5,416 bases of DNA from Thermoflexus hugenholtzii JAD2. Lineage in GTDB: Bacteria > Chloroflexota > Dehalococcoidia > SHYB01. Below are positions 1 through 4,815 of the stretch, piece by piece (the stretch's first letter is position 1; each line of letters opens with the position of its first letter). The stretch lies in contig CAMAVV010000126.1 of the NCBI GenBank assembly GCA_945861815.1, positions 1-5,416 of the forward strand, read 5' to 3'. The notes below the pieces were generated by a model. The model was not told where the DNA came from. It made no database searches and saw only the letters and a program-made list of their open reading frames with translations. Both the position numbers and the translations under genes were made by a program.

Positions 1-12
1 GCGTGTGCCCAT

Positions 13-25
13 GCCCGCGATTCTA
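13..25 (-). promoter_or_regulatory. Possible -10 box and start of a gene leaving the left edge
   Basis: On the minus strand TAGAAT (25-20) lies 7 nt before an ATG (12-10), which opens ATG GGC ACA CGC to the window edge. The layout and sequence (GGTAGAAT, then a G/C-rich gap, then ATGG) closely match the start of the 5195 gene. The TAG is also the stop of the oxidoreductase ORF. Only four codons are visible, so the gene itself is not claimed. Confidence 0.25.
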
Positions 26-715
26 CCATTTCCTCAGGAGCAGCCCGACGGAATCGGACATACCACCTGAGGTAGGAGCATGGAGAATCTGCGTCAAGTA
101 TATAAGCCCGAACGGCAACCCTAAGTGCGCTGCGAGTCGCGCGCTATAGTCGCTGGAGCCGAGAAGCCATACTTCAGGCTGGCCTTCGGGGGCTGGGCCG
201 GGGTGCGCGCGGATAGCTGAAAATGGGTGCGCTTGCTCAGCGAACCCGTGGAAGTAGCTCAGCAAATCGGTCACCTGTCGAGGGAAGCTCATGATATCTA
301 CTTCAGGTCGTGGGTCAGCTAGTGCTTGCGCCGTCAGTTGATCACTCCCGGGTGCGCGACCGATGCCGAGGTCGATGCGTCCAGGATAGAAACTATTCAG
401 CACGCTGAACTGCTCTGCGACTTTGAGCGCGGAATAGTGGGAGAGCATCACACCGGCGCTTCCAACACGGATGGAAGAGGTGCGCGCTGCGATCTGGCCG
501 ATCAGGATCTCTGGGCTGGTACCGGCCAATGCACCGGTGTTGTGATGTTCAGTGACCCAGTACCTTGCAAACCCAGCCCGTTCAGCCGCTTTGGCTAGTT
601 CGACCGATTCGCGTAGCGCCTCTGCTGCGTTGCCGCCACGCCGCAACGGGGATTGATCGACGACGCTGAGCACAACATTATCTTGGCTTCTCGCCCTATC
701 CCTCGGCTGGTCCAT
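23..715 (-). CDS. Luciferase-like flavin-dependent oxidoreductase, C-terminally truncated or frameshifted (230 aa)
   Basis: The protein belongs to the LLM-class flavin-dependent oxidoreductases (MsnO8-like branch). These are cytoplasmic TIM-barrel enzymes that use reduced FMN(F420 in some relatives); the substrate cannot be told from sequence. Visible family motifs are LSVVDQSP (16-23), YWVTEHHN (52-59), the GVMLSHYS strand (88-95), GRIDLGIGRAPGSD (112-125) and WLLGSSDYSARLAAHLGLPF (183-202). Family members are usually about 330-350 aa and continue after LPF with an AFAHHF-like stretch. Here residues 203-230 match nothing expected and end at TAG, so roughly the last third of the barrel is missing. 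The minus-strand frame beginning GCC GTT CGG stays open to the window edge, so a single frameshift is one explanation; replacement by recombination is another. The start ATG has AGGA 4 nt upstream and a TAATGT box 8 nt upstream. It is the third gene of the minus-strand operon, 39 nt after the 88-aa gene. Family is confident; whether the enzyme is functional is doubtful. Confidence 0.85.
   Translation of the reverse strand: MDQPRDRARSQDNVVLSVVDQSPLRRGGNAAEALRESVELAKAAERAGFARYWVTEHHNTGALAGTSPEILIGQIAARTSSIRVGSAGVMLSHYSALKVAEQFSVLNSFYPGRIDLGIGRAPGSDQLTAQALADPRPEVDIMSFPRQVTDLLSYFHGFAEQAHPFSAIRAHPGPAPEGQPEVWLLGSSDYSARLAAHLGLPFGLIYLTQILHAPTSGGMSDSVGLLLRKW
93..107 (-). repeat. Perfect 15-bp inverted repeat, left copy
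   Basis: On the minus strand this reads GCTTATATACTTGAC, identical to the plus strand at 3478-3492. It begins at the last base of codon 203 of the LLM oxidoreductase, just where family similarity ends. It could be the end of a mobile element or a breakpoint; the identity itself is directly visible. Confidence 0.6.
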
Positions 716-754
716 CTGATCCTACATTAGCCAAAGTGTGGGATTTCTGGAGTC

Positions 755-1021
755 TTAAACCCGGGGTCGAGTTCCGGGTTCCACGAGGAGCTCGCCGCCG
801 CCAAATTCCTTCCAGGGGCTAAAGGACTCGACGAAACTGCGGGCCTCTTCGATGGTTGGGAATCCGTTCTTGGAGCGTTCAGGGGCGTAACCTCGGGTCT
901 GGGCAACGGCGTCGATGGTGCTGGGTGTGCGAAGGATGAAGCCCACCCGAGTGAGGTCACCGTTATCGAGTTCGAGCATGAGATGTTCGCCGGACTTGCT
1001 CGCGCGCCAGAATACTTTCAT
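755..1021 (-). CDS. Unrecognised 88-aa protein, translationally coupled to the DUF59 gene
   Basis: I do not recognise a family. The product is a small soluble protein with no signal peptide or membrane segment and no cysteines. It starts with a strand-like MKVFWRASKSGEHLMLEL, passes through a basic/polar middle (RGYAPERSKNG, about 43-53), then a probable helix (PTIEEARSFVESF, 55-67) and a Gly/Pro-rich tail. That pattern could be a compact alpha/beta domain. Its reality rests mainly on context: the start ATG shares ATGA with the TGA of the upstream DUF59 gene, the classic arrangement for translational coupling, and the LLM oxidoreductase follows 39 nt downstream on the same strand. No separate Shine-Dalgarno sequence is obvious, as expected for a coupled start. 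A role linked to Fe-S assembly or to the flavoenzyme is guesswork from position only. Confidence 0.75.
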   Translation of the reverse strand: MKVFWRASKSGEHLMLELDNGDLTRVGFILRTPSTIDAVAQTRGYAPERSKNGFPTIEEARSFVESFSPWKEFGGGELLVEPGTRPRV

Positions 1022-1323
1022 GAGATGCCCAGCTCTTCTTGAATCTCGGCGGAAATTCTATCGGGCGTCCACGGCGGATCGAAAACTATCTGGACTTTGG
1101 CGTCCGTGACTCCATCCAGGTCTAGTATCTTTTCACGGGCGTTGTTCGCGATGTAGTCCCCCATACCGCACCCAGGGGCGGTCAATGTCATCTGGACGTT
1201 CACTGCCCCCTTGTCGTCGACATCGCATACATACACCAGACCCAGGTCCACGATATTAACGGGGATCTCGGGGTCGAATACTTCCTTCAAAGCTTCAAGG
1301 ACTTGCTCTTTGGTTGGAGACAT
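1018..1323 (-). CDS. DUF59 / MIP18-family iron-sulfur cluster assembly factor (SufT/PaaD-like), 101 aa
   Basis: This is a single-domain DUF59 (MIP18-like) protein of about the usual 100 aa. The family helps load or mature Fe-S clusters in the cytoplasm; SufT and the PaaD subunit of phenylacetyl-CoA epoxidase are relatives. The hallmark DPEIPVNIVDLGLVY lies at residues 17-31 and the conserved reactive cysteine sits in TLTAPGCGMG (C52), followed by the AREKI helix. A second cysteine (C33) follows the VY strand. I chose the start at 1323 because AGAGGTG lies 5-7 nt upstream and family homology begins there. An in-frame ATG at 1362 would add 13 non-family residues and lacks a ribosome site. No other suf or paa genes are visible, so the exact subfamily is open. 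It leads an operon with the 88-aa gene (4-nt overlap) and the oxidoreductase, and is divergent from the kelch gene. Confidence 0.92.
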   Translation of the reverse strand: MSPTKEQVLEALKEVFDPEIPVNIVDLGLVYVCDVDDKGAVNVQMTLTAPGCGMGDYIANNAREKILDLDGVTDAKVQIVFDPPWTPDRISAEIQEELGIS

Positions 1324-1357
1324 CAAAGCACCTCTGACATTGCTATGGCTATGCCTC

Positions 1358-1393
1358 ATCATAAACCTATTTGGTGCTTTCGTCGGCTGACAA
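1358..1393 (-). promoter_or_regulatory. Candidate promoter of the DUF59 operon
   Basis: Read on the minus strand, TTGTCA (1393-1388) is followed after 18 nt by TAGGTT (1369-1364), and a better -10-like TATGAT lies slightly further on (1363-1358) but without a good -35 at standard spacing. Transcription starting near 1350 would give a leader of about 30 nt that contains the AGAGGTG ribosome site. This is pattern matching against sigma-70-type consensus only. Confidence 0.3.
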
Positions 1394-1501
1394 GATGATG
1401 GCTGAGGGTGTACCTTTGGGTGGTAGAGTGCCGCAAGGGTGCTGGGATCACCGTCTTGACGCCTTACGAGGCACTTTTCGTCGACGATTCCCCTTCGAAT
1501 A

Positions 1502-1521
1502 TGGTAGCTTTGGGGCTACCA
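1502..1521. repeat. 7-bp inverted repeat upstream of the kelch lipoprotein gene
   Basis: TGGTAGC (1502-1508) and GCTACCA (1515-1521) are perfect inverted arms around a 6-nt loop. The hairpin sits 34 nt before the preferred kelch start, in the divergent intergenic region, so it could be an operator or a leader hairpin. It is not placed to terminate any gene seen here. The rest of 1363-1555 shows no convincing gene; a perfect 10-bp palindrome TCGTCGACGA lies at 1478-1487. Confidence 0.4.
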
Positions 1522-1541
1522 CTTCCCTTTAGTGATGCACC

Positions 1542-1547
1542 TAGACT
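1542..1547 (+). promoter_or_regulatory. Candidate -10 box (TAGACT) for a leaderless kelch mRNA
   Basis: TAGACT ends 8 nt before the ATG at 1556, the spacing at which transcription would start at or next to the start codon. No good -35 hexamer is found upstream. A GGAG at 1548-1551 could instead act as a short-spaced ribosome site, so the two readings compete. Confidence 0.3.
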
Positions 1548-1555
1548 GGAGCGCC

Positions 1556-2614
1556 ATGCCGACGCTGCGACAGTTCTTTCGCCTCACCACGCTCATGCTC
1601 GTCGCAGCGCTGCTCCTTGCCGCCTGCTCCAGCGACGACTCGCCCGCTGCCACCACAACCCGCGCGCCCGTTGCCGATAGCCCGCGCTGGGAGCAGGTGC
1701 GTTTCGATGGCGGCCCCGGCGCGCGCCGTGACGCTACTCTCGTTCACGATAGCGCTGGTAAGCGACTCATCCTTTTTGGCGGTAGAGCCGGCGGACAAGG
1801 ACTTAACGATACTTGGTCATTCGATATAGGCAGCAGCCGCTGGACAAAAGTTGCCGATGGCGCAAGCGGCCCTTCTGCCCGGTGGGGACACGTCGCCGTC
1901 TTCGATACGAAGCGTTCGAAAATGGTCGTCTTCAGCGGCCAAAGCTCCAGCGGCTTCTTCAACGATGTCTGGGCATTCAATCCCTCGACGAACCAATGGC
2001 GCGAGGTGAACGCTGCCGGCAGCAAGCCTCCCACGCGCTACGGCTCCTGCGCCGCCTACGATGGCGAAGCCGATGTCATCTACATCTCCCACGGCTTCAC
2101 CAACTCCGGCCGCTTCGACGATACCTGGGCATTCGACCTCGCCACAAGCCAATGGCGCGACCTCACGGCATCCGGCGCAAAGCCCATCAAGCGCTGTCTC
2201 CACCGCTGTGCCTTCGATCTCGAATCCAAGTCCGTTGTCCTCTTCGGCGGCCAGTCTAACGAGACGCCTATCCTTGGCGACTTGTGGCGCTTCAACCCGG
2301 CGACGGGCACTTGGGCCGAAACGCCTGCAGGCGCAACGAAGCCTTCGCCACGATTCTTCTCCGAACTGCAAGCCGACCCTGCGGCCTCGCGCTTCGTCGT
2401 CTTTGGCGGCTTCACCCAGTCAGGCACCGTGAACGACGTCTGGACCTTTGGCGCATCCTCCGGCTGGAGCGCTGTAACCATCGCCGCTCCCGCTCCAGAG
2501 GCGCGCCAAAGCCACGCAGGCGCAACCGACGTTTTTGGCAGGTCTGTCTATATCTTTGCCGGCGCTGGCAGCACAGGCGACCTCAGCGATATGTGGCGTC
2601 TGAGGCTAAAGTAG
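1556..2614 (+). CDS. Kelch-repeat lipoprotein, six-bladed beta-propeller (352 aa)
   Basis: A lipoprotein signal peptide (residues 1-23, basic MPTLRQFFR then a hydrophobic core) ends in the lipobox LAAC, with lipidated C24 followed by an acidic/Thr-rich linker (25-43). Six kelch motifs follow, each with a di-Gly or Gly strand, an N/D-D-x-W strand and a final Trp. They start near residues 56, 108, 160, 212, 265 and 316; examples are LILFGG (71-76), NDVWAFN (136-142) and NDVWTF (293-298). The last blade lacks its W-strand, while PRWEQV (43-48) precedes blade 1, which fits N-terminal closure of the propeller ring. Blade 3 has YISHGF instead of FGG. C165, C214 and C218 in blades 3-4 could pair outside the cytoplasm. 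Start: the ATG at 1532 is also in frame, but the one at 1556 gives a normal signal peptide and has GGAG and TAGACT just upstream. Kelch propellers usually bind proteins or sugars; the ligand here is unknown. The GDPD gene follows 6 nt after the stop. Confidence 0.93.
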   Translation: MPTLRQFFRLTTLMLVAALLLAACSSDDSPAATTTRAPVADSPRWEQVRFDGGPGARRDATLVHDSAGKRLILFGGRAGGQGLNDTWSFDIGSSRWTKVADGASGPSARWGHVAVFDTKRSKMVVFSGQSSSGFFNDVWAFNPSTNQWREVNAAGSKPPTRYGSCAAYDGEADVIYISHGFTNSGRFDDTWAFDLATSQWRDLTASGAKPIKRCLHRCAFDLESKSVVLFGGQSNETPILGDLWRFNPATGTWAETPAGATKPSPRFFSELQADPAASRFVVFGGFTQSGTVNDVWTFGASSGWSAVTIAAPAPEARQSHAGATDVFGRSVYIFAGAGSTGDLSDMWRLRLK

Positions 2615-2620
2615 AGCGCA

Positions 2621-3412
2621 ATGCCAACTCGCCCCACTTCCTGGCGGCTTCCTCTCGATTCTTCTCATTTCCCTCTTGTCATCGGCCATCGTGGTATGTC
2701 CCGCGCCGCGCCTGAAAACACCATCGAGAGTTTTCGCATGGCCTATGAGGCTGGCGTGGACGGCATCGAACTGGACGTGCGCCTCACCAGGGACAGGAAG
2801 GTCGTCGTCATTCACGATGCGTCGGTGAAGCGCACTACTAACGGCAAGGGCAAAGTCGGCGCAATGACCCTTGCCGACCTCCAGCGCCTCGACGCAGGCT
2901 CGTGGTTTGACCCAAAGTTCAAAGGCGCAAAGCTGCCGACTCTTGATGAAGTCTTCGAGGCCATGCCTCGCGACTTCCTTATCGACGTCGAGGTGAAGAT
3001 CTTTGGGCTGTCTGTCACACCTCTCGTCGCAGCGACCATCGATGTCATCCGCCGCCACAACCGCCTTGAGACGGCGCTGCTCTCCAGCTTCAGCGCTCGC
3101 GCCCTCGATACTGCGCGCCGCCTGGAGCCAAAGATTGCGCGCGGCTACGCCTGGGGCCGTGGCCGCCTCTATCGCATGCCGCCCAAGTGGTTCCTCGGCA
3201 TGGTGAAGCCTCACTGGGTCCAGCCGGAGCATCGCGCCCTTTCTTCGAAGCTCATGGCCCGGTGCCGTCAGCGTGGCTGGCCCATCCTCGCCTGGGACGT
3301 GGATGCGGGACTCAACTACACCGCTATCAAGAAATTGGGCGTTCAGGCCGTGGTCTCTGACACCCCCGATCTCCTTGTGCGCCAGCGCAGTGCCGCAAGT
3401 CCAAGTTCATAG
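2621..3412 (+). CDS. Glycerophosphodiester phosphodiesterase family protein (263 aa)
   Basis: This is a GDPD-family TIM-barrel hydrolase, which splits glycerophosphodiesters from phospholipid turnover into glycerol-3-phosphate and an alcohol with help of a divalent metal. Key residues are all visible: HRG (23-25) with the first catalytic His, PENT (31-34), the metal ligands in ELDV (E50, D52), IHD with the second catalytic His (H65), RTTNG (71-75), LPTLDEVF (105-112), the VEVK ligand pair (E124, K126), ILAWDVD near the C-terminus and SDTPD closing the domain. Length is typical of a bacterial one-domain enzyme. There is no evident signal peptide or membrane segment, so it is probably cytoplasmic. 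It starts 6 nt after the kelch stop without a Shine-Dalgarno sequence, suggesting co-translation with kelch, although a TAAAGT box lies 8 nt before its ATG. It could process phosphodiesters or act on another phosphodiester; the specific substrate is not determinable. Confidence 0.93.
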   Translation: MPTRPTSWRLPLDSSHFPLVIGHRGMSRAAPENTIESFRMAYEAGVDGIELDVRLTRDRKVVVIHDASVKRTTNGKGKVGAMTLADLQRLDAGSWFDPKFKGAKLPTLDEVFEAMPRDFLIDVEVKIFGLSVTPLVAATIDVIRRHNRLETALLSSFSARALDTARRLEPKIARGYAWGRGRLYRMPPKWFLGMVKPHWVQPEHRALSSKLMARCRQRGWPILAWDVDAGLNYTAIKKLGVQAVVSDTPDLLVRQRSAASPSS

Positions 3413-3477
3413 AATCGTAAGGATTGGCACATCCAAAAGGCTGGCACGGTCGTCTACACTACTATAGATCTCTGGGT

Positions 3478-3492
3478 GCTTATATACTTGAC
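3478..3492 (+). repeat. Perfect 15-bp inverted repeat, right copy
   Basis: GCTTATATACTTGAC here is the inverse partner of 93-107. It lies about 65 nt after the GDPD stop and about 200 nt before the transposase start, near where the left end of the insertion sequence is expected, and its last five bases form part of a TTGACA promoter hexamer. Confidence 0.6.
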
Positions 3493-3516
3493 ACGGTGAC
3501 TCATATCTGATACCCT
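3488..3516 (+). promoter_or_regulatory. Candidate transposase promoter
   Basis: A perfect TTGACA (3488-3493) is followed after 17 nt by TACCCT (3511-3516), preceded by TG one base upstream (extended -10 type). The -35 is strong and the -10 weak. Transcripts from here would begin near 3524 and run about 160 nt before the transposase start, so the leader would be antisense to the whole 46-aa gene on the other strand. Confidence 0.4.
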
Positions 3517-3532
3517 TCAGTAGAGATGAACA

Positions 3533-3673
3533 CTACTTCTTCTTTTGCTGCTTCTGTTTCTCGGGTTGTTCATGTGCAACGCGCTTCAGTTCATCCAGCA
3601 CACGCTTGGGGAAAATGCGCTTCTCCAACTCCACGTCATTCATCTCGCGAGCAGTCTTTTTACGGTTGGGCAT
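3533..3673 (-). CDS. 46-aa highly basic protein gene, divergent from the transposase
   Basis: Reading the minus strand from the ATG at 3673 gives a 46-aa protein starting MPNRKKTAREMNDVELEKR and ending in a run of Lys/Gln (KQKQQKKK), then TAG. Ordering suggests a basic N-terminus, a REMNDVELEKR helix, a hydrophobic RIFPKRVLDEL core and a second helix ELKRVAHEQ. I cannot name the family with certainty; small RKKTAREM-like proteins of this layout are familiar as uncharacterised ORFs. Support: GGAGG lies 6 nt before the ATG, and the composition is protein-like and strongly charged. The opposite strand of the same stretch gives only a hydrophobic leader-like run that would otherwise extend the transposase. 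It starts 12 bp from the transposase start in the opposite direction, so it probably travels with the insertion sequence. Nucleic-acid binding is plausible from charge, but is inference. Confidence 0.65.
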   Translation of the reverse strand: MPNRKKTAREMNDVELEKRIFPKRVLDELKRVAHEQPEKQKQQKKK

Positions 3674-3685
3674 AAGGAGCCTCCA
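3674..3685. promoter_or_regulatory. Overlapping, mutually complementary ribosome binding sites of two divergent genes
   Basis: The 12 bp between the two start codons contains AAGGAG (3674-3679), 6 nt before the transposase ATG on the plus strand. The adjoining CCTCC (3680-3684) reads GGAGG on the minus strand, 6 nt before the 46-aa gene ATG. These sites decide both starts. Any pair of divergent transcripts crossing here would pair over both ribosome sites and both start codons. Confidence 0.7.
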
Positions 3686-4579
3686 ATGCCATTAAAGTCA
3701 ATGGATATGATGCAGATAATGGAGCGGTTTCACAAGGAAGAAGAATGCCGCGACGCGATAGCGGAATTGCGCTGGCCTGAAGGCGTCCGATGCCCACGAT
3801 GCGAGTCTGAGCGGCAAGCGTATGACTCTGAGCGGTTTGTATGGGATTGCTATTCATGCGGCTACCAATTCTCTGCCATGACTGGCACCATCTTTCACGA
3901 TACCAAACTCCCGCTCCGCAAGTGGTTCATGGCAGTCCTGATAATGGTCGAGGCCAAGAAGGGTATCTCTGCTAACCAGATGAAGCGCACCCTTGGCGTG
4001 TCCTACAAAACGGCTTGGTATCTCTGCCATCGCATCAGGGCGGCGATGGCCCAGGTTGATAGACCTAAACTCGATGGGACGGTTGAGGTTGACGAAACCT
4101 ATGTCGGGGGCAAGGTCAGAGGCAAGGGGCACGGCTACAAAGGGAATAAGACTATCGTGGCCGGAGCGATTCAACGGGGCGGCGATGTGGTTCTCCAAGT
4201 CATTGACGATAACGGACGCCACACTTTGCATGGGTTCATCCGTAACAACACCCTGCCTACCGCTACGCGCATCATCACCGACGAATGGCCTGCCTATCGC
4301 GGGGTTGCCGATGCTGACACCACGCATGAGACGGTCAACCATAGCGCAGAGGAGTGGGTGCGCGGCGATGTTCACACCAATACCGTCGAAGGCGTATGGT
4401 CGCTGTTCAAGCGATCCGTAACGGGTTCCTATCACAAACTCTCTGCTAAACATCTGGACTCCTACCTCGATGAACTAGAGTGGCGATTCAACAACCGGAA
4501 GAATAAGTATCTATTTCGGGACACGCTGTTGAAGCTTATCAAGTCGGACAATCTCACGTATCAAGCCCTTGTTGGTTGA
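3686..4579 (+). CDS. IS1595-family (ISXO2-like) DDE transposase, intact (297 aa)
   Basis: The protein has an N-terminal zinc-ribbon of the IS1595 type with CPRC (C36, C39) and CYSC (C55, C58), then a helical DNA-binding part with SANQMKRTLGVSYKTAWYLCHRIR (about 95-118) resembling a helix-turn-helix. The ISXO2-like RNase H-fold catalytic domain follows: VEVDETYVGG (D136), IITDEWPAY (D199) and NTVEGVWSLFKR (E235) supply the DDE triad, and YLDELEWRFNNR (260-271) is the usual end of the domain. Length and motifs are complete, so the transposase is probably active. I set the start at 3686 because AAGGAG lies 6 nt upstream and the product begins as family members do. A longer in-frame start at 3545 only adds the antisense shadow of the 46-aa gene. 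It catalyses cut-and-paste movement of its element. Terminal inverted repeats were not convincingly found by eye. Confidence 0.95.
   Translation: MPLKSMDMMQIMERFHKEEECRDAIAELRWPEGVRCPRCESERQAYDSERFVWDCYSCGYQFSAMTGTIFHDTKLPLRKWFMAVLIMVEAKKGISANQMKRTLGVSYKTAWYLCHRIRAAMAQVDRPKLDGTVEVDETYVGGKVRGKGHGYKGNKTIVAGAIQRGGDVVLQVIDDNGRHTLHGFIRNNTLPTATRIITDEWPAYRGVADADTTHETVNHSAEEWVRGDVHTNTVEGVWSLFKRSVTGSYHKLSAKHLDSYLDELEWRFNNRKNKYLFRDTLLKLIKSDNLTYQALVG
3707..3735 (-). promoter_or_regulatory. Weak candidate promoter of the 46-aa gene inside the transposase gene
   Basis: On the minus strand TTGTGA (3735-3730), 17 nt, then CATCAT (3712-3707) would start transcription near 3700, about 27 nt before the 46-aa ATG. 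Such an RNA would cover the transposase start codon and ribosome site in antisense. Both hexamers are only partial matches. Confidence 0.25.
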
Positions 4580-4751
4580 GATGTTTCATAGTTGCCTCTA
4601 GCCTCCTTACGCGCTCGTCAGTTGCGCGGAGGGTGTCGGACTGCTCGTCCATGAACAACGTGACGACGAGGTTGGGGGGAACTGACGGCGGCGGAATGTC
4701 TTTTAGAATACTGAACATATTAGCGTCATAGTCGCTGATGTCTTCCAGCAC
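4554..4751 (-). CDS. Small ORF convergent with the transposase, possible 65-aa (or 54-aa) protein
   Basis: I do not recognise this protein. It opens with acidic LEDISDYD, has a proline cluster IPPPSVPP (19-26), a short hydrophobic NLVVTLFM, then a charged probable coiled coil, RATDERVRRLEATMKHLNQQ (about 42-61). The only upstream start is GTG at 4751, inside a 19-bp palindrome. An ATG at codon 12 (4716-4718) has TATGAC 6 nt upstream and may be the true start, giving 54 aa. No clear Shine-Dalgarno sequence is seen for either. The sequence reads like protein rather than random translation, and otherwise 4580-4750 would be empty. It lies downstream of, and on the same strand as, the membrane protein gene, and its last 26 bp overlap the transposase 3' end. 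It could be a cargo gene of the element or a remnant of a larger gene. Confidence 0.45.
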   Translation of the reverse strand: MLEDISDYDANMFSILKDIPPPSVPPNLVVTLFMDEQSDTLRATDERVRRLEATMKHLNQQGLDT

Positions 4752-4764
4752 GCTGAGCGTGCTG
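4746..4764. repeat. 19-bp near-perfect palindrome
   Basis: CAGCACGCT (4746-4754) and AGCGTGCTG (4756-4764) are perfect inverted arms around one central base. It covers the GTG start of the small minus-strand ORF, so it could be a dimer-binding operator or a hairpin masking that start. As RNA it would form a 7-bp stem with a 5-nt loop. Confidence 0.55.
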
Positions 4765-4788
4765 TCCCGCCATTGGGAACATCTAGAA

Positions 4789-4815
4789 ATTCAGCCCTGT
4801 AGAGCAGGGCTGAAT
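4789..4815 (-). terminator. Perfect 11-bp hairpin overlapping the stop of the membrane protein gene
   Basis: ATTCAGCCCTG (4789-4799) and CAGGGCTGAAT (4805-4815) pair perfectly around a 5-nt loop. On the minus strand the stop codon TGA (4793-4791) lies inside the second arm and is followed by ATTTCTAG, only a short T-poor tract. It is probably a terminator, but a weak U-run leaves room for another role, such as an element end or an RNA-processing hairpin. Confidence 0.6.

Noticed and set aside
32..72. Possible terminator hairpin CCTCAGG / CCTGAGG at the oxidoreductase end
   Set aside because: A 7-bp stem around a 27-nt loop with only a weak inner 4-bp stem and no T-tract is too weak to call.
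1408..1680. 90-aa plus-strand ORF in the divergent intergenic region
   Set aside because: It runs out of frame into the kelch signal peptide, has no ribosome site and its second half is low-complexity His/Arg shadow.
1817..2371. 184-aa open frame antisense to the kelch gene
   Set aside because: Ala/Val/Gly-rich shadow of GC-rich kelch codons, with no domain.
2606..3232. 208-aa open frame antisense to the GDPD gene
   Set aside because: The plus-strand GDPD has all catalytic motifs; the antisense product is a compositional shadow.
3545..3685. Extension of the transposase to a 344-aa form starting at 3545
   Set aside because: The added 47 residues are the antisense of the 46-aa gene in the matching frame, are not part of the family, and lack a ribosome site; the ATG at 3686 has AAGGAG at ideal spacing.
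3854..4453. 199-aa open frame antisense to the transposase
   Set aside because: Shadow of a strongly supported gene, with no recognisable domain and no start signals.
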